Shown piece by piece: positions 1 to 8,374 of a stretch of 64,000 bases of DNA (position 1 is its first letter; each line of letters begins with the position of its first letter). The notes beneath the pieces are model-generated. The model worked only from the letters and a program-made list of their open reading frames with translations, was not told the DNA's origin and searched no databases. This DNA comes from Serinicoccus marinus DSM 15273 (GTDB taxonomy: Bacteria; Actinomycetota; Actinomycetes; Actinomycetales; Dermatophilaceae), in the NCBI RefSeq assembly GCF_008386315.1, contig NZ_CP043808.1, positions 496,001 through 560,000 on the forward strand. The letters run 5' to 3'. The translations under genes were made by a program, and so were the position numbers.

Positions 1-403
1 CAGCCGCGTGCAGTCCCAGGATGAAGTCCTGCTCCTCGCGTCGCCCGCCGAACTCGTCAGCGGGTCGTCGCTCGAGACGACCTCGCAGCGTCGCCGCGTC
101 GACGTCGAGGACGAAGACACGGTCGACGACGTCGAGGAATCGGTCATGGTTCCGGGACCCTCCGCAGAAGAACGTGAGGCGCCGGTCCCGCTGCGCGGCG
201 AGCGAACGGACCTCGCTCTCACGCCAGAGATGCTGCTGGTGCGAGGGCGGTCCCGAGACGGGCGCACCGGTCGCCGGATCGCCCTGGTAGGCGAGCTCGG
301 TGTCGCCGTTGAACGCCTGGATCCCACGTCGGCGCAGCTCGCGGCATACCGAGGTCTTGGCGGTGCCCGAGACGCCTTCCACGAGGAAGTTCACGCGGCC
401 CAT
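1..403 (-). CDS. P-loop NTPase / nucleoside-kinase-like protein (partial)
   Basis: The frame starts at ATG 403 on the minus strand and runs 134 codons off the left edge without a stop, so the C-terminus is missing. The N-terminus MGRVNFLVEGVSGTAKTS is a beta strand followed by a Walker A-like loop GVSGTAKTS (residues 10-18), in which Ala stands where the canonical Gly precedes Lys. Later FFCGGSRNHDRF and VFVLDVDAATLRGRL resemble small AAA/shikimate-kinase-fold nucleotide kinases, where a hydrophobic strand is followed by an Arg-rich lid. A phosphotransferase acting on a small molecule is likely but the substrate cannot be inferred. It is divergent from the membrane protein that starts at 476. 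Confidence 0.72.
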   Translation of the reverse strand, partial: MGRVNFLVEGVSGTAKTSVCRELRRRGIQAFNGDTELAYQGDPATGAPVSGPPSHQQHLWRESEVRSLAAQRDRRLTFFCGGSRNHDRFLDVVDRVFVLDVDAATLRGRLERRPADEFGGRREEQDFILGLHAA

Positions 404-446
404 GCAGCCCGACCGTAGCCGGGTGGGTGGCCGCGAGGCCACGGAT

Positions 447-452
447 TAGCCT
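447..452 (+). promoter_or_regulatory. -10 box TAGCCT upstream of membrane protein gene
   Basis: TAGCCT at 447-452 fits the TAnnnT -10 consensus. It lies 23 nt before the GTG at 476, leaving room for the ribosome binding site GGGAGG at 465-470. That site decides the start at 476 rather than GTG 470, which overlaps it. Confidence 0.4.
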
Positions 453-475
453 GGGCCACCGACCGGGAGGTGTCA

Positions 476-1101
476 GTGGCGCGCAGCCGTGAGGACGAGT
501 GGGAGGAGCGGCTGGCGCTGCCGGTGCTGGTCGCCGCGCTGGCCTCCGTCCCCGCCGTCTTCCTCACCCTCCTGGCCGAGCCCTACTCCACCGTCGGCAC
601 GGTCGCGAACTGGCTGGCCGGGGGAGTCCTCGTCGCCGAGACCGTCATCCTCTTCGTCGTGGCGGAGGACCGTCGGGCCTGGCTGCTGCGGCACTGGTGG
701 CTGGTGCTGCTCACGGTCGCGGTCGTCGTGGCCGTGGTCTTCGCGGTCGGCCCGGTCCAGCTGCTGCGGCTGCTCCGGGTCGTCGGCGCGCTGCGCCTGG
801 TGCGCGCCGGGCGCATCCTCAGGGCCGGACGGCTCCTGCAACGGCGATGGGGTCTGACCGGCCGTTGGGAACGGGTCCCGATGATGCTCGCGACCCTCCT
901 CGTGGGCCGGTCTTCGTCGCGGTCATCCTGGCCGATCCCACCTCGCAGAGCCGGGTCCTGCTCTCCCAGGCCCTGGGGAGCACGGCGAGCACGGTGCTGA
1001 CGATCCTCGCCGGCCTCGTGCTGGGTGTCGCCACCTTCGTCGTCCTGCGCCGACGGCGGCGGGTCGCCGACGTGGTCGGCGAGGACGCGCCGGCGGAGTG
1101 A
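476..1101 (+). CDS. Voltage-sensor / ion-channel-like membrane protein (frameshifted)
   Basis: The N-terminal part has three hydrophobic segments followed by an S4-like helix LLRLLRVVGALRLVRAGRIL, with Arg at roughly every third position as in voltage sensors. The frame then breaks near 902-908 (GTGGGCC). Restoring one G joins it to the downstream frame ending at 1101, which adds two more hydrophobic segments (LATLLVGPVFVAVILAD and a helix ending VVLRRRRR). The corrected product is about 209 residues, smaller than a full six-helix potassium channel and with no TVGYG selectivity filter visible. It may be an isolated voltage-sensor protein or a reduced channel. Start 476 is chosen because GGGAGG lies 5 nt upstream. 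Confidence 0.6.
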
Positions 1102-1112
1102 GCCTGACCAGA

Positions 1113-1541
1113 TCAGCCGTCGGCGAGCGGGAGCGTCAGCCGGGTGCGCATGTCGGCGGGGTCCGCCCCCGGCGTCCGCTCGGTGAGGTACTCCTCGTAG
1201 AACCAGCCCGCCGGACGCTCGCCCCGGTCGAGCACCCACGTCGTCAGGCGCTCCCAGGACCCGGACAGGTCCTCGTCGTTCCCCGCGTGCACGAGGCGGG
1301 CCGCGCTTCCGCCGGGGATCCGGGTCAGCTCCACGCCGTCGGCGGCGAGGACGTCGCCCTCGACCGGGAGGCCGATCCGCAGGTCGACCGTGTCGGAGGG
1401 CTGCCGGTCGTACGCCGCGAACGCCGGTCCGGTCGGCGAGGCCCCCGCCGTCTGCAGTGCCGCGGCCATGCTCGCGTCGATCCCGACGGGCGACTGCGAC
1501 CAGCCGGAGCCGGGCACGTGGCGACCGCCCGTGGACGGCAT
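1113..1541 (-). CDS. GyrI-like / effector-binding domain protein
   Basis: 142 residues. The C-terminal half, with WERLTTWVLDRGERPAGWFY followed by EEYLTERTPGADPADMRTRL, matches the end of the GyrI-like small-molecule-binding fold found in AraC/MerR effector domains and free-standing SOUL/GyrI proteins. The N-terminus is short: the first beta strand usual for the family is not obvious, so it may be an atypical member. GAGGAGGGG immediately upstream supports ATG 1541. It is convergent with the channel-like gene and divergent from the zinc-finger gene. The role is probably binding of a cationic or hydrophobic ligand; no DNA-binding domain is present. Confidence 0.6.
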   Translation of the reverse strand: MPSTGGRHVPGSGWSQSPVGIDASMAAALQTAGASPTGPAFAAYDRQPSDTVDLRIGLPVEGDVLAADGVELTRIPGGSAARLVHAGNDEDLSGSWERLTTWVLDRGERPAGWFYEEYLTERTPGADPADMRTRLTLPLADG

Positions 1542-1588
1542 ACCCCTCCTCGTGCGTGAATGGGGCGACCCGAGGAGAGAGGACCGAC

Positions 1589-1933
1589 ATGAGCAGCGAG
1601 GGGATCAGCGCCGAGGTGCCGCCGAGCGGCACCGGGTGCGTGGAGTGCGCGGACGCCGAGGGCTGGTGGGTGCACCTGCGCCGGTGCGCCGAGTGCGGGC
1701 ACGTCGGGTGCTGCGACAGCTCGCCGGGCCAGCACGCGAGCGCCCATTTCCGTGAATCCGGGCACCCGGTCGTGCAGAGCTTCGAGCCGGGGGAGGACTG
1801 GTTCTGGTCCTACGAGAAGGGCAAGGGTGTGCTCGGCCCGGAGCTCGCGGCCCCGACCAGCCGGCCCGAGGACCAGCCGGCACCCGGCCCCGCCGGTAGG
1901 GTCCCGGCGAACTGGCGGCTGCAGATCCACTGA
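1589..1933 (+). CDS. UBP-type (BUZ/HUB-like) zinc finger protein
   Basis: 114 residues. Cys and His ligands are arranged as CVEC, then CAECGHVGCC, then three His residues in the QHASAHFRESGHP segment. This is the pattern of the ubiquitin-hydrolase zinc finger (ZnF_UBP), followed by the typical aromatic segment EDWFWSYE. In eukaryotes the fold binds the free C-terminus of ubiquitin; actinobacteria have stand-alone copies of unknown role. ATG 1589 has GAGAGAGGA upstream. The C-terminal 30 residues are Pro-rich and probably disordered. It lies 34 nt ahead of the MFS gene and could be cotranscribed with it. Confidence 0.75.
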   Translation: MSSEGISAEVPPSGTGCVECADAEGWWVHLRRCAECGHVGCCDSSPGQHASAHFRESGHPVVQSFEPGEDWFWSYEKGKGVLGPELAAPTSRPEDQPAPGPAGRVPANWRLQIH

Positions 1934-1967
1934 CCGCCGCCGGGACCGCTGCTGCGACACTGCCCGG

Positions 1968-3224
1968 GTGACCGAACGCGCCCTCGACCCCGCCGGGACC
2001 GCGCAGCTCCAGTCCCGCACCGTCCTCACCCTCATGGGCAGCCAGACCCTCGGCGGCATCGGGGTGGCCAGCGGCATCGCCGTGGGGGCGATCGTCGCCG
2101 CGGACGTCAGCGGTCGGGACGCGCTGTCGGGCCTCGCGACAACGACCCAGGTGCTCGGCGGGGCCCTGTTCACCATCCCGGTCGCGGCGCTCATGGGTCG
2201 GCACGGGCGCCGGGCAGGGCTCTCCGCGGCCTACGTCATCGGCGCGCTCGGGGCAGCGCTGGCGATCACCGCCACCGCGACCGGGACCTTCTGGTTGCTG
2301 CTCGTCGGCACCACGCTCTTCGGCGCCTCGACGACCGCAGGCAGCCAGGCCCGGTATGCCGCGACCGACCTCGCCGTCCCCGAGCGGCGGGGACGCCAGC
2401 TGAGCTGGGTGGTGTGGGCCACGACGATCGGGTCGGTGCTGGGCCCCAACATGGTCGGCCCCGGCAAGGCCGTCGCCGGGGTGCTCGGGCTGCCCCCGCT
2501 CGCGGGCGCCTGGGTCTTCTCCGCCGTCGGCTTCGCGCTGGCCGCCGTGGTGCTGCAGCTCGCGCTCCGGCCCGACCCGCTCGTGACCGCCCGCCGGCTC
2601 GCCGGCGTCGACACCGACCAGCCGGTCGGCCGGCAGGGGAGCGTGGCCGACGGGCTGCGGCTGATCCGGGCGACCCCGGCCGCGATGTGGGGGACCGTCG
2701 CCCTCACGGTCGGACACATCGTCATGGTGGCGGTCATGGTCATGACGCCGCTGCACATGCGGCACGGGCAGGCGGAGATCGAGCTCATCGGCCTGGTCAT
2801 CAGCCTGCACATCCTCGGCATGTACGGCCTGGCCCCCGTGACCGGACAGCTCACCGACCGGTGGGGTGCCCGCCCGGTGGTGCTCCTCGGGGTCGTCCTG
2901 CTCGTCCTGGCCTGCCTGCTCGCCGGGCTCAGCCAGGACGGCTTCTCGGGAGGGCTCACGGCCGGCCTCGTCCTGCTCGGTCTCGGCTGGTCCTGCACCA
3001 TGGTCGCCGGCTCGGGCACGGTCGCCGGGTCGGTGCCCGTCGGCCAGCGGGCCTCGGTGCAGGGCGCGGCCGATCTCGTCATGGGCCTGTCCGCGGCCGC
3101 CGGTGGTGCCCTCGCCGGGGTGGTCATGGACCTCGCCGGGTATGCCTGGCTCTGCGTCCTCGCCGCGCTCGCCGCGGTGGGGCTCGCGGCATACACCCGC
3201 CGAGTCGTTAGCCTGAGGCAGTGA
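1968..3224 (+). CDS. MFS transporter
   Basis: 418 residues with about twelve hydrophobic segments arranged as two six-helix halves. Loop 2-3 carries the major-facilitator signature-like sequence GRHGRRAG, and the second half repeats it as DRWGARPV. There is no periplasmic binding partner nearby, so a drug or metabolite exporter is most likely; the substrate is unknown. GTG 1968 is used because the preceding codons run through the intergenic region after the zinc finger. The stop overlaps the start of the large downstream gene by 4 nt, indicating translational coupling. Confidence 0.82.
   Translation: MTERALDPAGTAQLQSRTVLTLMGSQTLGGIGVASGIAVGAIVAADVSGRDALSGLATTTQVLGGALFTIPVAALMGRHGRRAGLSAAYVIGALGAALAITATATGTFWLLLVGTTLFGASTTAGSQARYAATDLAVPERRGRQLSWVVWATTIGSVLGPNMVGPGKAVAGVLGLPPLAGAWVFSAVGFALAAVVLQLALRPDPLVTARRLAGVDTDQPVGRQGSVADGLRLIRATPAAMWGTVALTVGHIVMVAVMVMTPLHMRHGQAEIELIGLVISLHILGMYGLAPVTGQLTDRWGARPVVLLGVVLLVLACLLAGLSQDGFSGGLTAGLVLLGLGWSCTMVAGSGTVAGSVPVGQRASVQGAADLVMGLSAAAGGALAGVVMDLAGYAWLCVLAALAAVGLAAYTRRVVSLRQ
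3209..3214 (+). promoter_or_regulatory. -10 box TAGCCT, predicted leaderless promoter
   Basis: TAGCCT ends 6 nt before GTG 3221 and lies inside the end of the MFS gene. The spacing would put the transcription start at or next to the start codon. No convincing -35 was identified. Confidence 0.4.
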
Positions 3225-6200
3225 GTTCGCTGCGCCCCCTGAACACCCTCGACGAAGCACGCGTCGAGGCCGTGCAGCGCGCCCGGACCCGGTGGCGTCA
3301 CGAGGTCGCCGAGCTCGGCGGGGCCAACTCCCTGCTCTGGCACCGCACCTCGCTGACCGGCACCTTCGACCTCAACCTGGCGCACCCCGGCGGGGTGGCC
3401 AAGCTCTTGTCGGGACGTCCCACGCCGCTGTCCGACCTGGTCCGTGAGCAGGTTGCCTTCGCCGATGCGGCCCGGCGGCTGGGCGGGATCCGCGACAAGG
3501 TCACTGAGATGCGGCGCGAGCACGGGCTGGAGACCAGCTTCCTGGCCATCGGGCTGGCCACCTGGACGCTGCACCGCGTGCCGGTGCCCCCGCGTGCCCC
3601 CGTGCTGCTGCGGGCGTGCACCATCACCCCGACCGATGCCGCGCACTCCGACTTCGTCCTCGAGCTGCACGAGGACGTGGTCTTCAACCCGGTGCTGGAG
3701 CACTACCTGCGCAGCGAGGCGCACCTGCAGCCCGACCCGGCGCTCCTGGCGGGCCTGTCCGCGCAGAGCCACGGCTTCGACCCGCGGTTGACCTACCGGG
3801 CGCTGGAGGACATCTGCATCGAGATGTCCGGGTTCGCCATCGGTCCGCAGATGGTCATCAGCACCTTCCCCTGGGCCAAGCTGCCGCTGGTCACCTCCTA
3901 CACCGGCGATCCTGAGCCGCTGGCCGCGCACGACGTGGTCGCGGCGCTCGCCGGGGCCGACGTGCGGCTGACCCCCTCCGTGCAGGACCCGGACCGCGCC
4001 GAGGACGCCGCCCGCGAGCTCGGTGCCCTCGACGCCGACGCCTCGCAACGGGCGGTGATCGACGAGGTGTCGCACGGCGGTGACCTCGTGCTCGACACCC
4101 CCTCCGGGACCGGCGCGACCCAGACGATCGCCAACGTCGTGGTGGGCGCCCTGTCGGAGGGCCGCACCGTCATGGTCTGCAGCGAGGACCGCAGCGCGCT
4201 GCAGGCGTTGCGTCGCCGGCTGGATCACGTCGGGCTGGGCGACCTGTGCCTGCACCTCGCCGAGGACCCGGCCTCGATGCGCGACACGCTCGCCGCGGTG
4301 CGTCACAACCTGGACCGCCTGCCCGCCGAGGACGAGCCGGACCTCGGTCCCGACCCGCTCCCCGCACGGGCCGACGCCCTGTCCGTGCTGCGCCGCGAGC
4401 AGGAGGTCCTGCACCAGGAGCACGGGCCGTGGGGGCTCAGCCTGGCCCGCACCGAGGACGACCTCGCCGCGCTCGCGACCGCCGAGCACCCTCCGGCCTC
4501 CCGGGTGCGGCTCCCGCTCGACGTCCTGCGCACGCTGACCGAGGAGGAGCTGTCCGCGGTCACCGACGCCCTGATCGAGGCTGCGGACTGCGGCGCCTGG
4601 TCGACGGCACGCACCGAGGACCCGTGGTATGCCGCCCGCCTCACCGGCCCCGACGACGCCGCCCGGGCGACCGAGATCGTCGGCCGCCTGGTCTCCGAGA
4701 AGTTCAGCAGCGCACGCCAGCAGGCCGACACCGTATGCCGCGCCGCAGGCCTGCCGGCGCCGGTGACGCTGACCCAGTGGGCTCATCGGCTCGGTCTCCT
4801 CTCCCGCGCCAGCGATACCCTCGACCACTTCTCGCCGGGGATCTACGACGCACCGCTGGAGCAGATGGTCGCCGCGCTGGGGGCCGACCGCGACTCGACG
4901 GCAGCGGCCCCACGGCCCGGTGCCGTCGCCCGGGCCCGGCTGCGCCGTCAGGTGCGCCAGCAGCTGCGGCCCGGCACCCCACCACCGGACCTCGCCGAGC
5001 GGGTGCGCAGGGCGCGCGACGAGAAGCAGGAGTGGGAGGAGGTCGGCGGCAAGGCGGCTCGCCCCACAGCGCCCGAGGGCTGGGAGGAGGCCCTGGCGGC
5101 GCACGCGCCGATCGGGGAGGACCTGGCCTGGCTGGAGCAGGCGTTGACCGGGACCTCGGCCGGACACGAGCTGTCGACCACTCACCTGGACACGGTCCTG
5201 GAGCGGCTGGTGCGGCTGGACGCGCGCGCCGACCGGGCCCCGGTGGCAGCACAGGCGCACCCGCTGCTCGCGCCGCTGCGCGAGCGCGGTCTCGGTGAGC
5301 TCGTCGACGACCTCGCCCGGCGTGGCGTGCCCGCGGACCGGGTGTCCCAGGAGGTCCGCTTCGTGCACCGCAGCTCGGTGCTGGACCACCTCACCTCGGA
5401 CGCCGTGCCGCAGCAGGTCGGCGGGGACACCGTGCGCGAGGCCGAGCGCTCCTTCCGCGCCGCCGACCGCGCCCATCTGCACCGCAACGCCCTGCGGGCC
5501 CGTCGCGCCGTGCTGCGTCGGTTGCGCCGCACGTTGTCCGGCCACGCCTCCCAGCTCGGGGCCTGGCAGCGTGCCCTGGAGGAGACGAAGGTCGGTGCGG
5601 TCGACGCCCGTGACGTGATCAGCCGCGCTCCCGACGTGGTCCTGGCCGCGGCGCCTGTCCTCCTGGCCAGCCAGCTGGCCGTCCCGGCGGTGCTGCCGCC
5701 CGACCTCACGCTCGACCTCGTGGTCGTCGACCGCGCCGGGCGCACCACCACCGCCCGCACCGCACCGGCGCTGGCGCGGGGGCGCCAGGTCCTCGTCGTC
5801 GGTGACAGCGGCGGGCCGGGGCCGAGCCACTTCGCCGTCGTCGCCGACCCCCGGGCCGAGGGGGACCCGGGCCCCATGGACGAGCCGTCGCTGCTCTCCC
5901 GCGCCGCACAGGTGCTGCCGGTGCGTCACCTCGGTACGCACTACCGGGCGCTCGACCAGGGTCTGGTCGCCCCGCTGGCACCCCTCATGCCGCGTCCGGT
6001 GCACTCCTTCCCCGGGGTGGAGCGGGCGGCCGCCGTGCGCGAGCACGTGGTGGACGGTCACGTCAGCGCCCGGGTCGAGGCCGGCGTGCGGCTGGTGCTC
6101 GGGCACGCCCGCTCCGGGCCGGACAGCCTGCTCCTGGTGACCGACGACGAGGCGGGCGCCGAGGACGCCGGGATCGCGCTGCGCGCGGCGATGGGCGAGG

Positions 6201-6802
6201 ACGAGCGGCCGGCGTCGCTGTCCGACGACGAGCAGCACAGTCAGGCCTTCCTCGTGCTCCCCGTGCACCGGGTCGCGGGCCAGACGCGGGACCGCGTGGT
6301 CTGGATCGGGTCGCCGGAGGCCGTGCGCAGCCCGGAGGCCGCCGGGTCGGTGCTCGCCGCGGCGCGGCGCAGCGTCGACCTCGTCACCGCGACCCCCGTG
6401 GCCGACTGGCCGACCGGTGCGGGTCACGGGGCGGCGATCGTGCGGCACGCCCTGGTCCCGGGCGCCGAGGAGCACGGGCACGGCTCCGCCGTGCTGACCG
6501 AGCTCGTCCGCCGGCTGCGCGCCGAGGGCCTCCAGGTCAAGGAGGGGGTGGGCCACGGACCGCACGCGATCGACCTGGCCGTGGTGTCGGAGGACGACGA
6601 CGCACGGTATGCCGTAGCCGTCGACGGCGACGTGCAGCGCGGTCCGGTGCCGAGTCCGGGGCGCGACGACGTGCGCCTGCGGCACGACCAGCTGACCCGG
6701 ATGGGGTGGGTGCCGGTGCGGGTGCGCACCACCGACGTCTTCACGGACCCCGCCCGCGAGGTCGCCCGGGTGCTGCAGGCGCTGCGCGGGCGGTCTGGGT
6801 GA
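3221..6802 (+). CDS. Degenerate SF1 helicase-like protein with C-terminal MTES_1575-type nuclease domain (DUF4011-like)
   Basis: 1193 residues. The N-terminal 250 residues resemble DUF4011-type helicase starts (NSLLWHRTSLTGTFDLNLAH). The Walker A position reads PSGTGATQT at residues 294-302, with Ala299 where Lys is expected. Walker B reads VVVDRAG, with Arg838 in place of the catalytic Glu, and motif III reads VVGDSGGPG instead of the usual GDPKQLPP. The C-terminal 100 residues (AIDLAVV, then YAVAVDGD, RHDQLTRMGWVPVRVRTTDV) match the Vsr-like/MTES_1575 restriction-endonuclease fold found at the end of DUF4011 helicases. ATP hydrolysis is therefore doubtful while the nuclease-like domain looks folded. 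It overlaps the MFS stop by 4 nt and the next small gene by 4 nt. Role unknown; DNA repair or defence is inference only. Confidence 0.75.
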   Translation: MSSLRPLNTLDEARVEAVQRARTRWRHEVAELGGANSLLWHRTSLTGTFDLNLAHPGGVAKLLSGRPTPLSDLVREQVAFADAARRLGGIRDKVTEMRREHGLETSFLAIGLATWTLHRVPVPPRAPVLLRACTITPTDAAHSDFVLELHEDVVFNPVLEHYLRSEAHLQPDPALLAGLSAQSHGFDPRLTYRALEDICIEMSGFAIGPQMVISTFPWAKLPLVTSYTGDPEPLAAHDVVAALAGADVRLTPSVQDPDRAEDAARELGALDADASQRAVIDEVSHGGDLVLDTPSGTGATQTIANVVVGALSEGRTVMVCSEDRSALQALRRRLDHVGLGDLCLHLAEDPASMRDTLAAVRHNLDRLPAEDEPDLGPDPLPARADALSVLRREQEVLHQEHGPWGLSLARTEDDLAALATAEHPPASRVRLPLDVLRTLTEEELSAVTDALIEAADCGAWSTARTEDPWYAARLTGPDDAARATEIVGRLVSEKFSSARQQADTVCRAAGLPAPVTLTQWAHRLGLLSRASDTLDHFSPGIYDAPLEQMVAALGADRDSTAAAPRPGAVARARLRRQVRQQLRPGTPPPDLAERVRRARDEKQEWEEVGGKAARPTAPEGWEEALAAHAPIGEDLAWLEQALTGTSAGHELSTTHLDTVLERLVRLDARADRAPVAAQAHPLLAPLRERGLGELVDDLARRGVPADRVSQEVRFVHRSSVLDHLTSDAVPQQVGGDTVREAERSFRAADRAHLHRNALRARRAVLRRLRRTLSGHASQLGAWQRALEETKVGAVDARDVISRAPDVVLAAAPVLLASQLAVPAVLPPDLTLDLVVVDRAGRTTTARTAPALARGRQVLVVGDSGGPGPSHFAVVADPRAEGDPGPMDEPSLLSRAAQVLPVRHLGTHYRALDQGLVAPLAPLMPRPVHSFPGVERAAAVREHVVDGHVSARVEAGVRLVLGHARSGPDSLLLVTDDEAGAEDAGIALRAAMGEDERPASLSDDEQHSQAFLVLPVHRVAGQTRDRVVWIGSPEAVRSPEAAGSVLAAARRSVDLVTATPVADWPTGAGHGAAIVRHALVPGAEEHGHGSAVLTELVRRLRAEGLQVKEGVGHGPHAIDLAVVSEDDDARYAVAVDGDVQRGPVPSPGRDDVRLRHDQLTRMGWVPVRVRTTDVFTDPAREVARVLQALRGRSG

Positions 6803-7020
6803 GCCGACCGGGCGGAGAAAAGCGCCGTCGCGCCCCCCGGCGTGCCGTGGCCGCACCGACCAACCCGGCGGCCGACCAGTCCGACGAGGTCCCCGCCCCT
6901 GGTGACGACCGGTCCGTCCCCGGACAGCCCGAACGCGGCCGGGAGGCCGGGCGCGTGCCGCGCCGCCTCGACCCGCGGGACGACTGGATCCTCGAGCAGC
7001 GCCCGCCGCACTGGGACTGA
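6799..7020 (+). CDS. Small conserved-type protein ending in RPPHWD
   Basis: 73 residues, starting at GTG 6799, which overlaps the stop of the large gene (GTGA). The N-terminal half is basic (KRRRAPRRA) and probably disordered. The C-terminal end DPRDDWILEQRPPHWD looks like a short linear motif; similar PPHW ends occur in small actinobacterial proteins as far as I recall. Its coupling to the helicase-like gene suggests the two act together. It is followed by a strong hairpin. The alternative is a spurious ORF, but the overlap and ordered C-terminus argue otherwise. Confidence 0.55.
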   Translation: MSRPGGEKRRRAPRRAVAAPTNPAADQSDEVPAPGDDRSVPGQPERGREAGRVPRRLDPRDDWILEQRPPHWD

Positions 7021-7050
7021 GCCGCGTCGGGACATCCCCAGTGACATGCA

Positions 7051-7092
7051 GGACGCCCCGGCACAGGACGACGTGTCCGTGCCGGGGCGTCC
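7051..7092. terminator. Bidirectional hairpin terminator
   Basis: GGACGCCCCGGCAC (7051-7064) pairs perfectly with GTGCCGGGGCGTCC (7079-7092), and GGAC/GTCC in the loop can extend the stem. It sits between the convergent small gene and mscL. There is no clear T tract, as is common in actinobacteria. Confidence 0.75.
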
Positions 7093-7125
7093 CGGTGCAT
7101 GAGCAGGTGCCCGCGGCTGCTCAGG

Positions 7126-7533
7126 TCAGAGCGAGCCGTCCGCGCGGCGCTGGGCCAGCAGGTCGCGGATCTCGCGGAGCGTGGCCACCTCGTCGGTGAC
7201 GATCTCCTCCTCGACCGGCTTGTTGCGGTTCATGCGCTCGCTCACCTTGTTCATCGGGGAGACGAGCACGAAGTACACGACGGCCGCGGTGAGCAGGAAG
7301 ACGATGAGGGCGTTGATGATGGCCGCGAAGTCCATCGCGGTGTCGGCGCGACCGTTGATGATCTCGAACTTGAGACCGCCGACCTCGGCGCCACCCGCGG
7401 CGTTGAGCAGCGGGGTGATGATGCTGGAGACGATGGTGTCGACGACCGCGGCGAAGGCCGAGCCGATGACGACCGCGACGGCCAGCTCGATCACGTTGCC
7501 GCGCATGATGAAGTCCTTGAAGCCGCTGAGCAT
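7126..7533 (-). CDS. mscL: Large-conductance mechanosensitive channel MscL
   Basis: 135 residues. MLSGFKDFIMRGNVIELAVAV is the typical N-terminal helix and first membrane segment. NKVSERMN and the Glu-rich C-terminal helix ending in ATLREIRDLLAQRR are also family features. It forms a homopentameric membrane pore that releases solutes during hypo-osmotic shock. The start is ATG 7533, with GGAGAGG just upstream; a longer in-frame extension to 7647 lacks these features. It lies upstream of the SAF and FmdB genes on the same strand, an association seen in other actinobacteria. Confidence 0.93.
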   Translation of the reverse strand: MLSGFKDFIMRGNVIELAVAVVIGSAFAAVVDTIVSSIITPLLNAAGGAEVGGLKFEIINGRADTAMDFAAIINALIVFLLTAAVVYFVLVSPMNKVSERMNRNKPVEEEIVTDEVATLREIRDLLAQRRADGSL

Positions 7534-7701
7534 GGCCTCTCCTTTCGTGCGAGCGCAGGGCAGGGGCAGATCGCTCGTGGTGGTGGTGGTGGGTGGCCCG
7601 ACATCGTGACACGCCCCTCGGGCCAGTCGAGAAGTGTATACCGCCACCCGCGCTCTCGATCACCCTTTCGGGGGAGTCGGGAGTGTGAGGTTACTCACGC
7701 G

Positions 7702-8334
7702 TCAACCACCGGTCGCGCGGACCGCCACGAGCAGCGCAGCGCCGAGCGGGTCGGCGCCCCGGGCCGCGGCCAGGTCGCCGGCCGTGCCCTCGTCGACGGC
7801 CACCCACAGGCCGGGCTCCTCTCCCGTGCCGGGCCGTAGCACGAGCGCACCCCGGGCCACCCGGTCCCCGTCCACGGGGGAGTGGACGTCGATCCGGTCG
7901 CCGGCGACCGTGGCCGTCGCCACCGCCGCGTCGGTCACGGGCAGCCAGACCGCCACCTCACCCTCGAGCCCGTCGAGCAGCGCGCTGGTGCGCAGGTCCG
8001 CGGTCGTCAGCACCTCCCCGGCCTGCACCGGCACCGCGAGGGAAGCGCCGACCTCAGGGGCGGCGGAGAGGAACCCCTCGGGCAGCAGGTCCGGCGGCAC
8101 GTGGCGCAGCTCGGTGTCGCGCGCGGACAGAGTGGTGCCGACGGCGAGCTGCCGGGCGGCGACGACCACCGGGACCTCGTCGGGCTGCGGGCGGGTCAGC
8201 ACCAGGTGCAGGCTGCCGCCCACCGTGATCGCCGCGAGGGCCGCCGCCAGCCAGCGCCGCAGCACCGGATGTCGCAGCACACGGGCCAGCTCACGTCGGG
8301 AGGAGGTGCCGGATCGGGCTGCTCGTCGGGTCAC
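7702..8334 (-). CDS. SAF domain-containing protein (CpaB/RcpC-like)
   Basis: 210 residues. A basic N-terminus is followed by one membrane helix (WLAAALAAITVGGSLHLVL) and a SAF domain beginning VPVVVAARQLAVGTTLSARD, the beta-clip fold shared by Flp-pilus assembly protein CpaB, antifreeze proteins and flagellar P-ring chaperones. The C-terminal half (WLPVTDAAVATATVAGDRID) resembles the RcpC/CpaB domain. The usual pilus genes are absent nearby, so a role in cell-envelope protein assembly is inferred, not shown. It starts at GTG 8334 and lies between mscL and the fmdB-like gene. Confidence 0.75.
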   Translation of the reverse strand: MTRRAARSGTSSRRELARVLRHPVLRRWLAAALAAITVGGSLHLVLTRPQPDEVPVVVAARQLAVGTTLSARDTELRHVPPDLLPEGFLSAAPEVGASLAVPVQAGEVLTTADLRTSALLDGLEGEVAVWLPVTDAAVATATVAGDRIDVHSPVDGDRVARGALVLRPGTGEEPGLWVAVDEGTAGDLAAARGADPLGAALLVAVRATGG

Positions 8335-8374
8335 CCCACCGACCGTAGGCAGGCCGGCGCGTGCCGACCAGGGC

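Noticed and set aside
2231..6856. Open frame of 1541 codons on the minus strand
   Set aside because: Antisense to the MFS and helicase-like genes. Its translation is Arg/His/Gly-rich low-complexity sequence typical of GC-rich shadow frames.
7181..7609. Plus-strand ORF of 142 codons opposite mscL
   Set aside because: Pure antisense of a well-supported mscL gene.
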